The notes: generated from the letters alone by a model not told the origin. A stretch of 64,000 nucleotides of DNA from Georgenia satyanarayanai (GCF_009193135.1 NZ_VUKC01000005.1:124001-188000); one strand, 5' to 3'; positions 7,795 through 15,758 are shown, counted from the first letter of the stretch. Numbers and translations: made by a program.

Positions 7795-8954
7795 GCCGGC
7801 GCCCCCTCCAGCTGCTCGAGGGCGGCGGCCCGGGCGCGGGCGCGCTCGCCGTCGGCGCGGAGGATGTCGGCGGCCACGGAGGCCATGAGGCGGCCGGTGG
7901 CGCGCACATCGGTGCGGCTGGCGGTCTCGATCTCGTCGAGCCACTCGGTGGGGACCACCTCGGTCCCCCCGAGGCCTGCGCACACGGCACCGGCCATGAC
8001 GGCGATCGAGTCGGCGTCGCGGCCGTAGTTGACGGCGCCGAGGACGGCTCCGCGGAAGTCGCCGCGGTGGCCGAGGACGAAGCCCAGGGCGGCGGGCAGC
8101 TCCTCGATCGACTTCGTGCGGGAGGGCCGGCGGGCGTCCATCGACATCTGCCGGTACTCCGGGCCCACGGAGTCGTAGGGCGCCACGGCCTCGCGGACGA
8201 CACGGGCCAGCTCGCGCTCGCCGTCGTCGTCCGTCGGCACGTCGCGGCCGGCGACGGCGTCGACGACGGCGCGCAGGGCGGCGGCGGTCCCGTCGTGGGC
8301 GACGTCGAGGGCGGCCCGGGTGACGTCGTCGACGCTCGCGCCGGGGGTGACGGCCGCGGCGACCATCGCGGCGAAGACGCCGGCGGCCTCGCGCCCGTAG
8401 CTCGACTGGTGGGCGCCGGCGACGTCGATCGCCTCGGCGTAGGCGGCGCGCGGGTCACCGGCGTTGGCCAGCCCCACCGGTGCCATGTACATGGCCGCGC
8501 CGCAGTTGACGACGTTGCCGACCCCGGCCTCGCGCGGGTCGACGTGCCCGTAGTGGAGGCGGGCGACGATCCACTTCTCGGCGAGGAAGACCCGCTGGAG
8601 GAGGAGCGCCTCGCTCTCCAGCTCCGGGACCCAGCGCGGCTCGCCGATCATGAGCGGGACGAGGTCCTCGGCGACGGCGTACGCGTCGAGGTGGTCACGG
8701 CGCCTGGCGTAGACCTCGACGAGCGCCTGCGTCATGAGGGTGTCGTCGGTGATGTGCCCGTCACCCTTGTGGTACGGCGCGATCGGACGCGCGGTGCGCC
8801 AGTCGGCGTACCAGGGGCCGACGATGCCGCGCACCCGGCCGCCGTGCCGCTCCTCGATCTGCTCCGGTGTCCACCCCTCGGTGGCTCCCCCCAGGGCGTC
8901 CCCGACGGCGGCGCCGGTGATCACCGCCACGCATCGATCGTCCAGCCAGCTCAC
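7791..8954 (-). CDS. ADP-ribosylglycohydrolase-family protein, canonical metal motifs
   Basis: 387 aa. A GTG at 8954 with AGGGAG about 9 bases upstream gives MSWLDDRCVAVITGAAVGDALGGATEGW, the expected start of the fold. The longer upstream frame is shadow. Both binuclear Mg motifs are present: GHITDDTLM (Thr69-Asp70-Asp71-Thr72) and GRDADSIAVMAGAVCAGLGG near the C-terminus. It should cleave a ribosyl-type N- or O-glycosidic bond. It is the first enzyme gene after the transporter, separated from the solute-binding-protein gene by a strong hairpin, and overlaps its paralogue downstream by 4 bp. The two paralogues differ in motif and domain layout, so they probably act on different steps or substrates, or as a complex. 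Confidence 0.88.
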   Translation of the reverse strand: MSWLDDRCVAVITGAAVGDALGGATEGWTPEQIEERHGGRVRGIVGPWYADWRTARPIAPYHKGDGHITDDTLMTQALVEVYARRRDHLDAYAVAEDLVPLMIGEPRWVPELESEALLLQRVFLAEKWIVARLHYGHVDPREAGVGNVVNCGAAMYMAPVGLANAGDPRAAYAEAIDVAGAHQSSYGREAAGVFAAMVAAAVTPGASVDDVTRAALDVAHDGTAAALRAVVDAVAGRDVPTDDDGERELARVVREAVAPYDSVGPEYRQMSMDARRPSRTKSIEELPAALGFVLGHRGDFRGAVLGAVNYGRDADSIAVMAGAVCAGLGGTEVVPTEWLDEIETASRTDVRATGRLMASVAADILRADGERARARAAALEQLEGAPA

Positions 8955-9020
8955 AGATCTACTCCCTGCCTCGTGTTGCGTGTTGCCGTTGGTGCGGTGG
9001 CCGCGGGGGCGGCCGGGTGC

Positions 9021-9053
9021 CGCGGGGCGGCCCGGTGGACGGGCCGCCCCGCG
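9021..9053 (-). terminator. Strong intercistronic hairpin behind the solute-binding-protein gene
   Basis: A perfect 14-bp stem (9021-9034 with 9040-9053, all G/C) closes a 5-base loop 6 bp after the stop of the solute-binding-protein gene. There is no T-run. It could be a partial terminator or a 3'-end stabiliser that keeps the binding protein more abundant than the downstream enzymes. Confidence 0.7.
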
Positions 9054-9058
9054 CCGGG

Positions 9059-10342
9059 TCAGCCGGTGATCTCGGTCCAGCCCTCCTCGAGCTGCGTGCC
9101 GAGGCCGGCGGTGTCGATCTCCTGCGCGAGGTAGCGCTGGAAGGCGGGCGTGGCCACGGTGTCCTTCCACTGTGCGTACGCGTCGACGAAGAGGTACGGC
9201 GCGGAGACGAGGTGCTGGCCGGAGGAGAGGATGGTCGCCCAGCCGTTCTCGTCGCCGAGCGTCTCGGCCATGTGCTCCTGCGCGGAGGTCGTCGCGGGGA
9301 TGAGGGCGTCGGCCTCGTTGAGGGCGGCGAGGTTCTCCGTCTCGGTGAAGAACTCGATGAACTCGGCCGACTCCTCGACGTGCTCGGAGTCGATGTTGAC
9401 CGAGAGGGTCTGCGGGTTGGCGGCCTGGCCGGCGCCCTGCGGGCCCTCGAGCGGGGGCAGCACGGTCCACTCGAAGCCCTCGGGGGCGTCGGTCGCGATG
9501 TTCGCGGCCTGGAACGAGCCCTGGACCGTCATGGCGATCTGGCCGGCGTAGAAGGAGGCGAGGACCTCCGAGCCGGACTGGGTGAGGGTGACCGGCAGGA
9601 CCGTCTCGTCCTCGAAGGCCATCGTGTGGACGAGCTCGGGCACCGCCAGCTCGCCCTCACCGACCGTGATGCTGGCGTCGGTGCCGGTGCCCTCGAAGAA
9701 GGTGCCGCCGAAGCCGGGGGCGAAGGACATGAACGCGGCGGTCGGGCTCGCCAGGCCCCAGCCGAGGCCGTAGGTGTCACCCGACGTCGTCGCCTGGGCG
9801 ATCTCCCGCAGCTGCTCCCACGTCATCGTCTCCCCGGTGGGGACCTCGACGCCCGCCTCCTCGAGGAGGGCGGTGTTGGCGAAGACCATGTAGGACTGCA
9901 GCTCGGTGGGGTAGGCGATGACCTCGTCGTCGACGGTCACCGAGTCGAGGATGCCCTCGGGGATGTCGGCGCGGCGCTCGTCGGACATGTGCTCCGAGAG
10001 GTCGGCGAGGTAGCCGTCACGGGCGAAGGGGACGATGCTCGCGGCCTCGTAGTGGATGACGTCGGGGGCGGCGCCACCGTTGAACTGGGTGATGAGCTTG
10101 TCGTAGATGCCGTCCCAGCCGGCCGGGACGATCTCGACCTGGACGTCGGGGTTGGCCTCGTTCCACTCCGCGACGATCGACTCGGTCGCCTCGATGGCGG
10201 CGGGCTGGTCGGACAGGGACTGGAAGGTGAGGGTCACCGGCCCGTCGGCACTGCCGCCGTCGTCGTCCCCGCCACCGCAGGCGGCGAGGGTGAGCGCGGC
10301 GATCGTGAGGCATGCGGCTGTGGAGGCTCCACGGATCTTCAT
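9059..10342 (-). CDS. Extracellular solute-binding lipoprotein of a sugar ABC importer
   Basis: 427 aa. The N-terminus has a lipoprotein signal with lipobox LTLAAC-GGG (Cys near residue 22) followed by an acidic/Gly tether. The body matches family 1 sugar-binding proteins: VTLTFQSLSDQPAAIEATESIVAEWNEANPDVQVEIVP, INW-type hinge segments, and a C-terminus rich in helices. It would sit on the outer face of the membrane and hand substrate to the two permeases encoded just upstream. No ATPase gene is present in this operon, so a shared MsiK-type ATPase elsewhere is expected, as is usual for actinobacterial CUT1 importers. The AAAGG-type ribosome site lies before the ATG at 10342. Confidence 0.93.
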   Translation of the reverse strand: MKIRGASTAACLTIAALTLAACGGGDDDGGSADGPVTLTFQSLSDQPAAIEATESIVAEWNEANPDVQVEIVPAGWDGIYDKLITQFNGGAAPDVIHYEAASIVPFARDGYLADLSEHMSDERRADIPEGILDSVTVDDEVIAYPTELQSYMVFANTALLEEAGVEVPTGETMTWEQLREIAQATTSGDTYGLGWGLASPTAAFMSFAPGFGGTFFEGTGTDASITVGEGELAVPELVHTMAFEDETVLPVTLTQSGSEVLASFYAGQIAMTVQGSFQAANIATDAPEGFEWTVLPPLEGPQGAGQAANPQTLSVNIDSEHVEESAEFIEFFTETENLAALNEADALIPATTSAQEHMAETLGDENGWATILSSGQHLVSAPYLFVDAYAQWKDTVATPAFQRYLAQEIDTAGLGTQLEEGWTEITG

Positions 10343-10381
10343 TGGTCGACCTTTCGGGGGATGGGTTTGAGGAGTTGAGGG

Positions 10382-11209
10382 TCAGCCCTTGACGGCGCCG
10401 GACATGAGGCCGCCGACGAGCTTGCGCTGCATGATCGAGAAGAAGACGATGCTGGGGATCGCGGCCAGGACCGAGCCGGCCGCCAGCGGACCGAGCGCCA
10501 CCTTGCCCTCGCCGCCGATGAACATCTTCAGCGTGATGGGCAGGGTGTAGTTCTCCGGGGACTGGAGCAGGACGAGGGCGAAGAAGAACTCGTTCCACGA
10601 GGAGACGAACGAGAACATCGCGGTCGCGACGACGCCCGGGACGAGCAGCGGGAAGACGATCGAGCGCAGCACCCGCAGGCGGGCGGCGCCGTCCATCGAG
10701 CCGGCCTCCTCGAGGTCGACCGGGATCCCCGTGACGTACCCCTGGAGCATCCACAGCGCGAAGGGCAGCGTGTAGGTCGTGTGGACGAGGGTGAGGCCGA
10801 CGAGGCTGTCGGTGAGGCCCAGGGTCCGCAGGATGAGGAAGAGCGGCAAGATGATGAGGATGACGGGGAAGACCTGGCTCACGAGGATCCAGCCGATCCC
10901 GGCCATGCGGACCTTGCCCTTGAGACGGGCCAGGACGTACGCCGTCGGCATCGCGATGACGATGACGAGCAGCGTGGACACGAGCGCGACGGCGGCGCTG
11001 TTCGCGGCCGAGCGCACCAGCCCCTGCCGGGCGAGGGCGTTGGAGTAGTTCTCCCAGTGCCACTCGCTGGGGAGCAGGCTGATCGACAGGGAGTTCAGCT
11101 CGCCCGAGGACTTGAACGAGGCCGAGATGAGCCACAGGAGCGGGAAGCCGAGGAAGACGATGTAGGCGACGAGGGCCGCGTACTGGGCGGGGCGGATCAG
11201 GGTGCGCAT
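10382..11209 (-). CDS. Carbohydrate ABC transporter permease (MalG type)
   Basis: 275 aa, six predicted membrane segments. The EAA loop that docks on the ATPase reads EEAGSMDGAARLRVLRSIVFPLLVPG (residues about 170-195). The C-terminus ends GLMSGAVKG, as in many MalG proteins. It follows the MalF-type gene by 4 bp and precedes the binding-protein gene by 39 bp. Together they form a CUT1 importer whose substrate is not known. Confidence 0.93.
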   Translation of the reverse strand: MRTLIRPAQYAALVAYIVFLGFPLLWLISASFKSSGELNSLSISLLPSEWHWENYSNALARQGLVRSAANSAAVALVSTLLVIVIAMPTAYVLARLKGKVRMAGIGWILVSQVFPVILIILPLFLILRTLGLTDSLVGLTLVHTTYTLPFALWMLQGYVTGIPVDLEEAGSMDGAARLRVLRSIVFPLLVPGVVATAMFSFVSSWNEFFFALVLLQSPENYTLPITLKMFIGGEGKVALGPLAAGSVLAAIPSIVFFSIMQRKLVGGLMSGAVKG

Positions 11210-11213
11210 CGGC

Positions 11214-12188
11214 TCAGCCCTTCTTTACGGGTCGGTCCTCGCGGAACTGCGACCACAGGTAGACGGCGAGGAGGACGACGACGACGGCGACGAGGACGAC
11301 GCCCATCGCGGCCGCGTAGCCGATGTTCCGGTTCTTGAAGGCCTCGAGGTAGGTGAAGAGCATCGGCAGCATCGTCCGGCCGCCCGGCCCGCCCTCGGTG
11401 AGGACGTAGACGAGCGAGAACGAGTTGAAGTTCCAGATGAAGTTCAGCGAGGTGATCGACGTGACGATCGGGCGCAGGGACGGCCAGGTGACGGCGGTGA
11501 AGCGGCGCCACGCGGAGGCCCCGTCCATCGAGGCGGCCTCGTGGAGCTCCTCGGGGATCTGCTGGAGGCCGGCGAGCAGGGTGACGGTGGTCTGCGGCAT
11601 GCCCACCCACACGCCGACGACGATGACGGCGGGCAGCGCGGTGGAGAAGTCGGCCAGCCAGTTGATGTCGTCGGGCAGCCCGACGCCGCCGAGGACGGCG
11701 TTGAGCGGGCCCGCGTTGGGCGAGTAGATCATCTGCCACATGATCGCCACGACCACCGGCGGCATCGCCCACGGGATGAGCGCGAGGACGCGGGTGAGGC
11801 CCTGCATCCGCAGCCCGGAGTTGAGGAGCAGCGCCAGGCCGAGGGCGGCCAGGAGCTGGAGGAGGGTGACCGACACGGCCCACACCATGCCGATGCGGAA
11901 GGAGTCCCAGAAGAAGGAGTTGTCCAGCAGCCGGGCGAAGTTCTCGGCGCCGACGAATGCGTACTCGGGGTTGCGCACGAGGCGCGCGTCGGTGAAGGCG
12001 AGCGCGACGCCGATGATGAGCGGCGCGACGCTGAGGACGAGGATGGGGATGAGCGAGGGGATGACGAGCGCTGCCGCCTCGCGGCGCCGGGCCCGCTCGA
12101 GCCCGCTCCGGCGACGGGGGGAGCCGCGGCTCGGCCGGGGCGCGGGTGCGTCCGGCCGCGCTCCTGCGGCGAGCATCGGTGCCGTCAT
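11214..12188 (-). CDS. Carbohydrate ABC transporter permease (MalF type)
   Basis: 324 aa with a basic, Pro-rich cytoplasmic N-terminus (1-40), then six membrane segments. The EAA motif is EELHEAASMDGASAWRRFTAVTWPSLRP near residues 220-247. Its ATG at 12188 overlaps the stop of lacI by 4 bp, so regulator and transporter are translated together. It pairs with the MalG-type permease downstream. Confidence 0.93.
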   Translation of the reverse strand: MTAPMLAAGARPDAPAPRPSRGSPRRRSGLERARRREAAALVIPSLIPILVLSVAPLIIGVALAFTDARLVRNPEYAFVGAENFARLLDNSFFWDSFRIGMVWAVSVTLLQLLAALGLALLLNSGLRMQGLTRVLALIPWAMPPVVVAIMWQMIYSPNAGPLNAVLGGVGLPDDINWLADFSTALPAVIVVGVWVGMPQTTVTLLAGLQQIPEELHEAASMDGASAWRRFTAVTWPSLRPIVTSITSLNFIWNFNSFSLVYVLTEGGPGGRTMLPMLFTYLEAFKNRNIGYAAAMGVVLVAVVVVLLAVYLWSQFREDRPVKKG

Positions 12189-13252
12189 GCGTCCTCCTTG
12201 CGTGCTGCGGGGCGTGGTGCGTGTGCTGGGGCGGGAGCCACGGACGACTCGCGGACGATGAGCTCGGGGCCGACGGTGACGTACCGGCCCCGCTCCTCGC
12301 CGTCGTCGACGAGGCCGAGCACGAGCTCGGCGGCGATGCGTCCGCGTCGCCCGGAGCCGAGCGAGACGCTCGTGAGGCTGGGCTGGAAGACGCGCCCGAT
12401 GTCGGTGTCGTCCATGCCGGTGACGGCGAGGTCGCCCGGGACGGAGAGTCCACGCTCGCCGGCGGCCCGGATGGCGCCGATGGCGAGGAGGTCGTTGGCG
12501 GCGACGACGGCGTCGAGCGGGGTGCCGTCGTCGTCGGCGCGGTCGAGGAGGCGGTGGGCGGCGGCGAGGCCGGCGGTGACGGTGAAGTCGGCGGCCACCT
12601 CGGTGCCGCCGTTCTCGGCGGTGAACGCGGCGGCCCGGGTGACGGCGTCGAAGCCGCGCTGGCGCGCCTCACCGGGGGTGGTGTCGAGCGGGCCGTTGAG
12701 GAAGCCGATGCGGCGGCGGCCGACCGCGACGAGGTGGTCGACCGCCTGCGCGATGCCGCCCGCCGAGTCGGTGGAGACGGAGTCGATGCCGTGGTCGGCG
12801 AGGGAGCGGCCGATGACGACGACCGGCACCGCGGCCTCCTCGACGGCGGTGACGAAGGCGGCGTCGACGCGGAGCGGGCTGATGATCATGCCGTCGACGA
12901 AGCCGCCCTCGAGGCTGCGGACGAGGTCGACGGTGGAGGCGACCGTGTCCCCGGTGGACATGACGACGACCCGGTAGCCGTGGGGCGCGAGGACCGCGTG
13001 GATCGCGGTGAGCATCTCGATGTAGACGGGGTTGCCGATGTCCGCGACGGCGAAGGCGACCTGGAACGTGCGCTGCATCCGCAGCGACCGGCCCGTCGCG
13101 TGGGGGCGGTAGCCGAGCTCCTGCGCGGCGGCGCGCACGCGCTCGATCATCGCGGGGCTGGCGCCGGTGCCGTGCAGGGCACGGGAGGTGGAGGCGAGGG
13201 AGACCCCGGCGTGGCGGGCGACCTGGACGAGAGTCGCACGTGGTGACGTCAC
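12185..13252 (-). CDS. LacI-family transcriptional repressor heading the operon
   Basis: 355 aa from a GTG at 13252 that has GGAGGG 7 bases upstream and places the helix-turn-helix at the N-terminus: ATLVQVARHAGVSLASTSRALHG. The hinge helix reads GYRPHATGRSLRMQRT. The rest is a periplasmic-binding-protein-like effector domain ending in VGPELIVRESS. The in-frame start 46 codons upstream would add a Pro-rich tail and overlap the operators, so I reject it. Two LacI-type operators lie in its own leader (13323-13334 and 13356-13367), so it should repress itself and the whole operon until the transported sugar or a derivative binds. Confidence 0.93.
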   Translation of the reverse strand: MTSPRATLVQVARHAGVSLASTSRALHGTGASPAMIERVRAAAQELGYRPHATGRSLRMQRTFQVAFAVADIGNPVYIEMLTAIHAVLAPHGYRVVVMSTGDTVASTVDLVRSLEGGFVDGMIISPLRVDAAFVTAVEEAAVPVVVIGRSLADHGIDSVSTDSAGGIAQAVDHLVAVGRRRIGFLNGPLDTTPGEARQRGFDAVTRAAAFTAENGGTEVAADFTVTAGLAAAHRLLDRADDDGTPLDAVVAANDLLAIGAIRAAGERGLSVPGDLAVTGMDDTDIGRVFQPSLTSVSLGSGRRGRIAAELVLGLVDDGEERGRYVTVGPELIVRESSVAPAPAHAPRPAARKEDA

Positions 13253-13322
13253 TGTCGCCCTCCTTCGTCGTTGAGTGGTGCGGGGTGGTGCTCGGGTGCC
13301 GGGTCGTGCCGGGCGCCCGGGC

Positions 13323-13367
13323 GGAAACGTTTCCAACGCGGTCGGTGCAGGGTTTGGAATCGTTTCC
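13323..13367 (-). promoter_or_regulatory. Two LacI-family operators
   Basis: GGAAACGTTTCC (13323-13334) is a perfect 12-bp palindrome with the central CG typical of LacI-family sites. GGAATCGTTTCC (13356-13367) matches it at 11 of 12 positions. Their centres are 33 bp apart, about three helical turns, which suits two dimers on one DNA face. They lie between the promoter and the lacI start, so bound repressor would block transcription. Confidence 0.88.
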
Positions 13368-13380
13368 GGGGTTGGCGGAG

Positions 13381-13410
13381 ATCTTGGCATCGGGCGGGTG
13401 TGGCTGTCAA
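13381..13410 (-). promoter_or_regulatory. Candidate promoter of the lacI-led operon
   Basis: On the minus strand TTGACA (13410-13405) is followed after 18 bp by CAAGAT (13386-13381). The -35 is a full consensus and the -10 is weak. The two LacI operators follow immediately downstream. Confidence 0.55.
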
Positions 13411-13427
13411 CACGACGGGCCCGGGCG

Positions 13428-13456
13428 ATGTCAGTGGTCGGCCCTACGGTGGGAGG
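13428..13456 (+). repeat. Upstream copy of the DUF222-associated motif
   Basis: ATGTCAGTGGTCG, six variable bases, then CGGTGGGAGG. It matches a second copy at 13577-13604, 149 bp downstream. The stretch 13253-13637 otherwise holds only the lacI operators and promoter and no gene. Confidence 0.75.
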
Positions 13457-13576
13457 TGCAGGACATCGCTGGGGGTGGGGTCGATGACGGCACGCGAGGC
13501 GCTGACGGGCGGTGCCGGGCCGGGGCGTCTTGGCCGCGCGTGGCGGGTGAGCGGCGCCGCTCCGGGCCCCGCGGCA

Positions 13577-13604
13577 ATGTCAGTGGTCGCTTGTAGCGTG
13601 GGAG
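13577..13604 (+). repeat. Downstream copy of the DUF222-associated motif
   Basis: ATGTCAGTGGTCG, then CTTGTAGC and GTGGGAG, ending 33 bp before the ATG of the DUF222/HNH gene. Similar motifs precede DUF222 genes in other actinomycetes as far as I recall. Its role (promoter, operator or nuclease target) is unknown. Confidence 0.75.
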
Positions 13605-13637
13605 TCAGACGAGGTCCTCACTGGGGAGGTGAGCGCG

Positions 13638-15221
13638 ATGGCCGCAGGGACGCAGACTGAGGCGCCGCCGCGGTGGAGCGGCTCGGTGTCGACGGAGCGG
13701 TCGCCCGGTGCCCCAGCCCCTTCGGCCGGCCGTGGCGGTGCCTCCGCCACCGCCACGCTGCCGGACCCGGCTGCCGCCCTCGCAGGCGTCACCGACACCC
13801 TCGCGTCCCTCACCGCCGTCACCTGGCACGACCTTCCGGGCCAGGCCGCGCACGACGCCCTCGACCAGCTCGAGCGGGCTGCGCGGCACCTCGCCGCCGT
13901 GCGCGCGCAGGTGCTCACCGTCGTCGAGGCCAACGGCCTGTGGGCGGTGCAGGGCGCGCGCACCTACGCGGCCTGGCTGCGGCAGCGGACCGGATCCACC
14001 GCGGGCACGGCCTCGCGCCAGGTCCGGGAGGCGCGGGCGCTGCGCGACCACCTGCCGCTCACCCGGGCCGCCCTCGCCGAGGGGCGTATCGGACCGGACC
14101 ACGCCGCCGTCCTCGCCCGCGAGACCGTCCGCACCACGGAGCTGCGGGCCCAGCTCTCCGACGCGGACCTGGGGGAGGCCTTCCTCGTCGAGCAGGCCGC
14201 GGCGATGGACGCCGGGACCTTCACCCAGCTCGTCCGGGCCTGGACCGTCGCGGCCGACCCCGAGGGGGCGGACCGTGCGTGGCGCGAGGCCGGCAGCAAG
14301 GAGGAGCTCACGCTCTCGCGGACCACCGACGGCTTCCACCTCCGTGGCTGGCTGGACGAGGTGTCCGGCCAGATCGTCGGCACCGCGCTGCAGGCGCATG
14401 CGGGCCGCAAGGGCAAGGGCGACGAGCGCACCCCCGCGCAGCGCCGCGCCGCCGCCCTCGTCTCCCTCGCCAGCCAGTCCCTCGACGCCGGCATCCAGGG
14501 AGCCGCGGCACGGATCCGGCCCCACCTCACCGTCACCACCACGATCGAGACCCTGCGAGCTCTCGCCGCGGCCATGGGCTCGGCCATCCCGCGCGTCGGC
14601 CCTGACGGGCGCCCCTACGCCCCGGGCGCCACCTTCGGTCCGTCCAGCCAGGCCGCACTCACCGCCACCGGTGGCCCACGCGACCCCGAGGCGCCCGTGC
14701 CGGAGGGTGAGGTTCCGCTCTTCACCGCCTCCGAGGAGACCCGCCGCTGGCTCGAGCAGTGGGAGTCCGGGGACGATCACGTCATCTCGACCGCGATCGA
14801 CCACGAGCAGGTCCGGGGCCTGGAGCCGCCCACCCTCGAGGACGGCACGCCGATCCCACCGGCGATCCTCGCCCGGCTCGCCTGCGAGTCGCAGATCTCG
14901 CGGGTGGTCTTCGGGGCCGTCTCCACCATCCTCGACGCCGGCCGGGAGAAGCGGATCTTCCCGGCCAACCAGGCCCGGGCCGTCATCGCGAGGGACCGGC
15001 ACTGCCAGTACCCCGGCTGCGACGAGCCCCCGGGCTTCGGGGAGATCCACCACTCGCTGTGGTGGGCCCAGCACCTCGGCGGCACCGACGTCGAGCACGG
15101 CGTGCTCCTGTGCTGGCACCACCACGACTGGGTCCACGCCCACGAGATCACCATCACCCGGTCCGAGGGCCGGTGGTGGTTCCGCGACCGCCACGGCTGG
15201 CTCATCACCGCGGACCCGTAG
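13638..15221 (+). CDS. DUF222 / HNH endonuclease-domain protein (13E12 repeat family)
   Basis: 527 aa from the ATG at 13638, preferred over a GTG at 13629 because GGGGAGG lies 8 bases before it. Residues about 35-330 are the DUF222 helical domain (TWHDLPGQAAHDALDQLERAA and the LRQRTGSTAGTASRQVREAR segment). The C-terminus is an HNH-type fold: CQYPGCDEPPGFGEIHHS followed by GVLLCWHHHDWVH (residues about 455-500), with Cys pairs for zinc. The central Asn of HNH appears replaced by His (TDVEHGVLLC, near residue 487), so activity is uncertain. This multi-copy family is typical of actinomycetes and is suspected to be mobile. A duplicated motif precedes it and a hairpin follows it. Confidence 0.9.
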   Translation: MAAGTQTEAPPRWSGSVSTERSPGAPAPSAGRGGASATATLPDPAAALAGVTDTLASLTAVTWHDLPGQAAHDALDQLERAARHLAAVRAQVLTVVEANGLWAVQGARTYAAWLRQRTGSTAGTASRQVREARALRDHLPLTRAALAEGRIGPDHAAVLARETVRTTELRAQLSDADLGEAFLVEQAAAMDAGTFTQLVRAWTVAADPEGADRAWREAGSKEELTLSRTTDGFHLRGWLDEVSGQIVGTALQAHAGRKGKGDERTPAQRRAAALVSLASQSLDAGIQGAAARIRPHLTVTTTIETLRALAAAMGSAIPRVGPDGRPYAPGATFGPSSQAALTATGGPRDPEAPVPEGEVPLFTASEETRRWLEQWESGDDHVISTAIDHEQVRGLEPPTLEDGTPIPPAILARLACESQISRVVFGAVSTILDAGREKRIFPANQARAVIARDRHCQYPGCDEPPGFGEIHHSLWWAQHLGGTDVEHGVLLCWHHHDWVHAHEITITRSEGRWWFRDRHGWLITADP

Positions 15222-15233
15222 CCGGAGGCCGAG

Positions 15234-15266
15234 GGGACAGGTGTGCCCACGCCGGCCACCTGTCCC
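15234..15266 (+). terminator. Hairpin after the DUF222/HNH gene
   Basis: GGGACAGGTG (15234-15243) pairs perfectly with CACCTGTCCC (15257-15266). It lies 12 bp past the stop, between this gene and the convergent HhH gene, and could serve both. No T-run. Confidence 0.6.
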
Positions 15267-15285
15267 GGCAGGCGTCGCCCCGGTC

Positions 15286-15498
15286 CTACTCCGTCAGGTC
15301 ACGCTCCTGCTCGGCCAGCGCCTCGCGCAGCAGGCGGACCGCGCGCGGCCCGACGCCGTGGAGCGCGAGGAGCTGGCGCTCCGACATGGCGGCCACCTGC
15401 TCGAGCGAGGTCACGCCTCGCTCGAGCAGGGCGGCGGTGGCCGGCCGGCCGATCCGCGGCAGGTCGCCCACCTGGTCGGGAAGGTCCCGGGTGCTCAT
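15286..15498 (-). CDS. Small helix-hairpin-helix DNA-binding protein
   Basis: 70 aa from the ATG at 15498; the longer frame upstream runs through the tRNA genes and is not coding. The sequence holds two HhH motifs: VGDLPRIGRPATAALLERGVTS and LLALHGVGPRAVRLLREAL. Both have the hGxG hairpin that contacts the DNA backbone. Such single-domain proteins are common in actinomycetes and resemble the HhH part of DUF4332 or pathogenicity-type small binders. The role is not known. Confidence 0.75.
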   Translation of the reverse strand: MSTRDLPDQVGDLPRIGRPATAALLERGVTSLEQVAAMSERQLLALHGVGPRAVRLLREALAEQERDLTE

Positions 15499-15684
15499 GG
15501 CCCCATCCTGGCCGTGGCGAGACTCCGGCGGAAGCCCATCTCGCCAACGGGCTCGCCCGCCCCATGACGTGAGGCCGCAGGCTCGCACACGTTCGGTGTC
15601 CGCGGCCGGGACGGCCACCTCTGGACGGTCGGGACCCGCCGCGGGGCGAGCGCGAGGGTGTGACCACGCCCACCGCTCCCGGCT

Positions 15685-15714
15685 TTGATCCCCGCCCGCG
15701 GAGCAGGGTAGTGT
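15685..15714 (+). promoter_or_regulatory. Candidate promoter of the tRNA pair
   Basis: TTGATC (15685-15690), 18-bp spacer, TAGTGT (15709-15714). Transcription would start about 37 bp before the mature tRNA-Gln. The interval 15499-15758 contains no gene. Confidence 0.5.
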
Positions 15715-15758
15715 TACCGCCCGGTAGGACGTTCGCAGCAGTGGGCGGAATACCCCCA

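Noticed and set aside
13233-13245. GTCGCACGTGGTG at the lacI start, identical to 13 bases of the REP-like left arm
   Set aside because: No matching inverse arm lies within 100 bp and the bases encode the conserved start of LacI (TSPRATLV), so chance or coding constraint is more likely than a fourth element.
15499-15758. Possible small gene between the HhH gene and tRNA-Gln
   Set aside because: No frame has both a ribosome site and a plausible protein; only the tRNA promoter candidate is supported.
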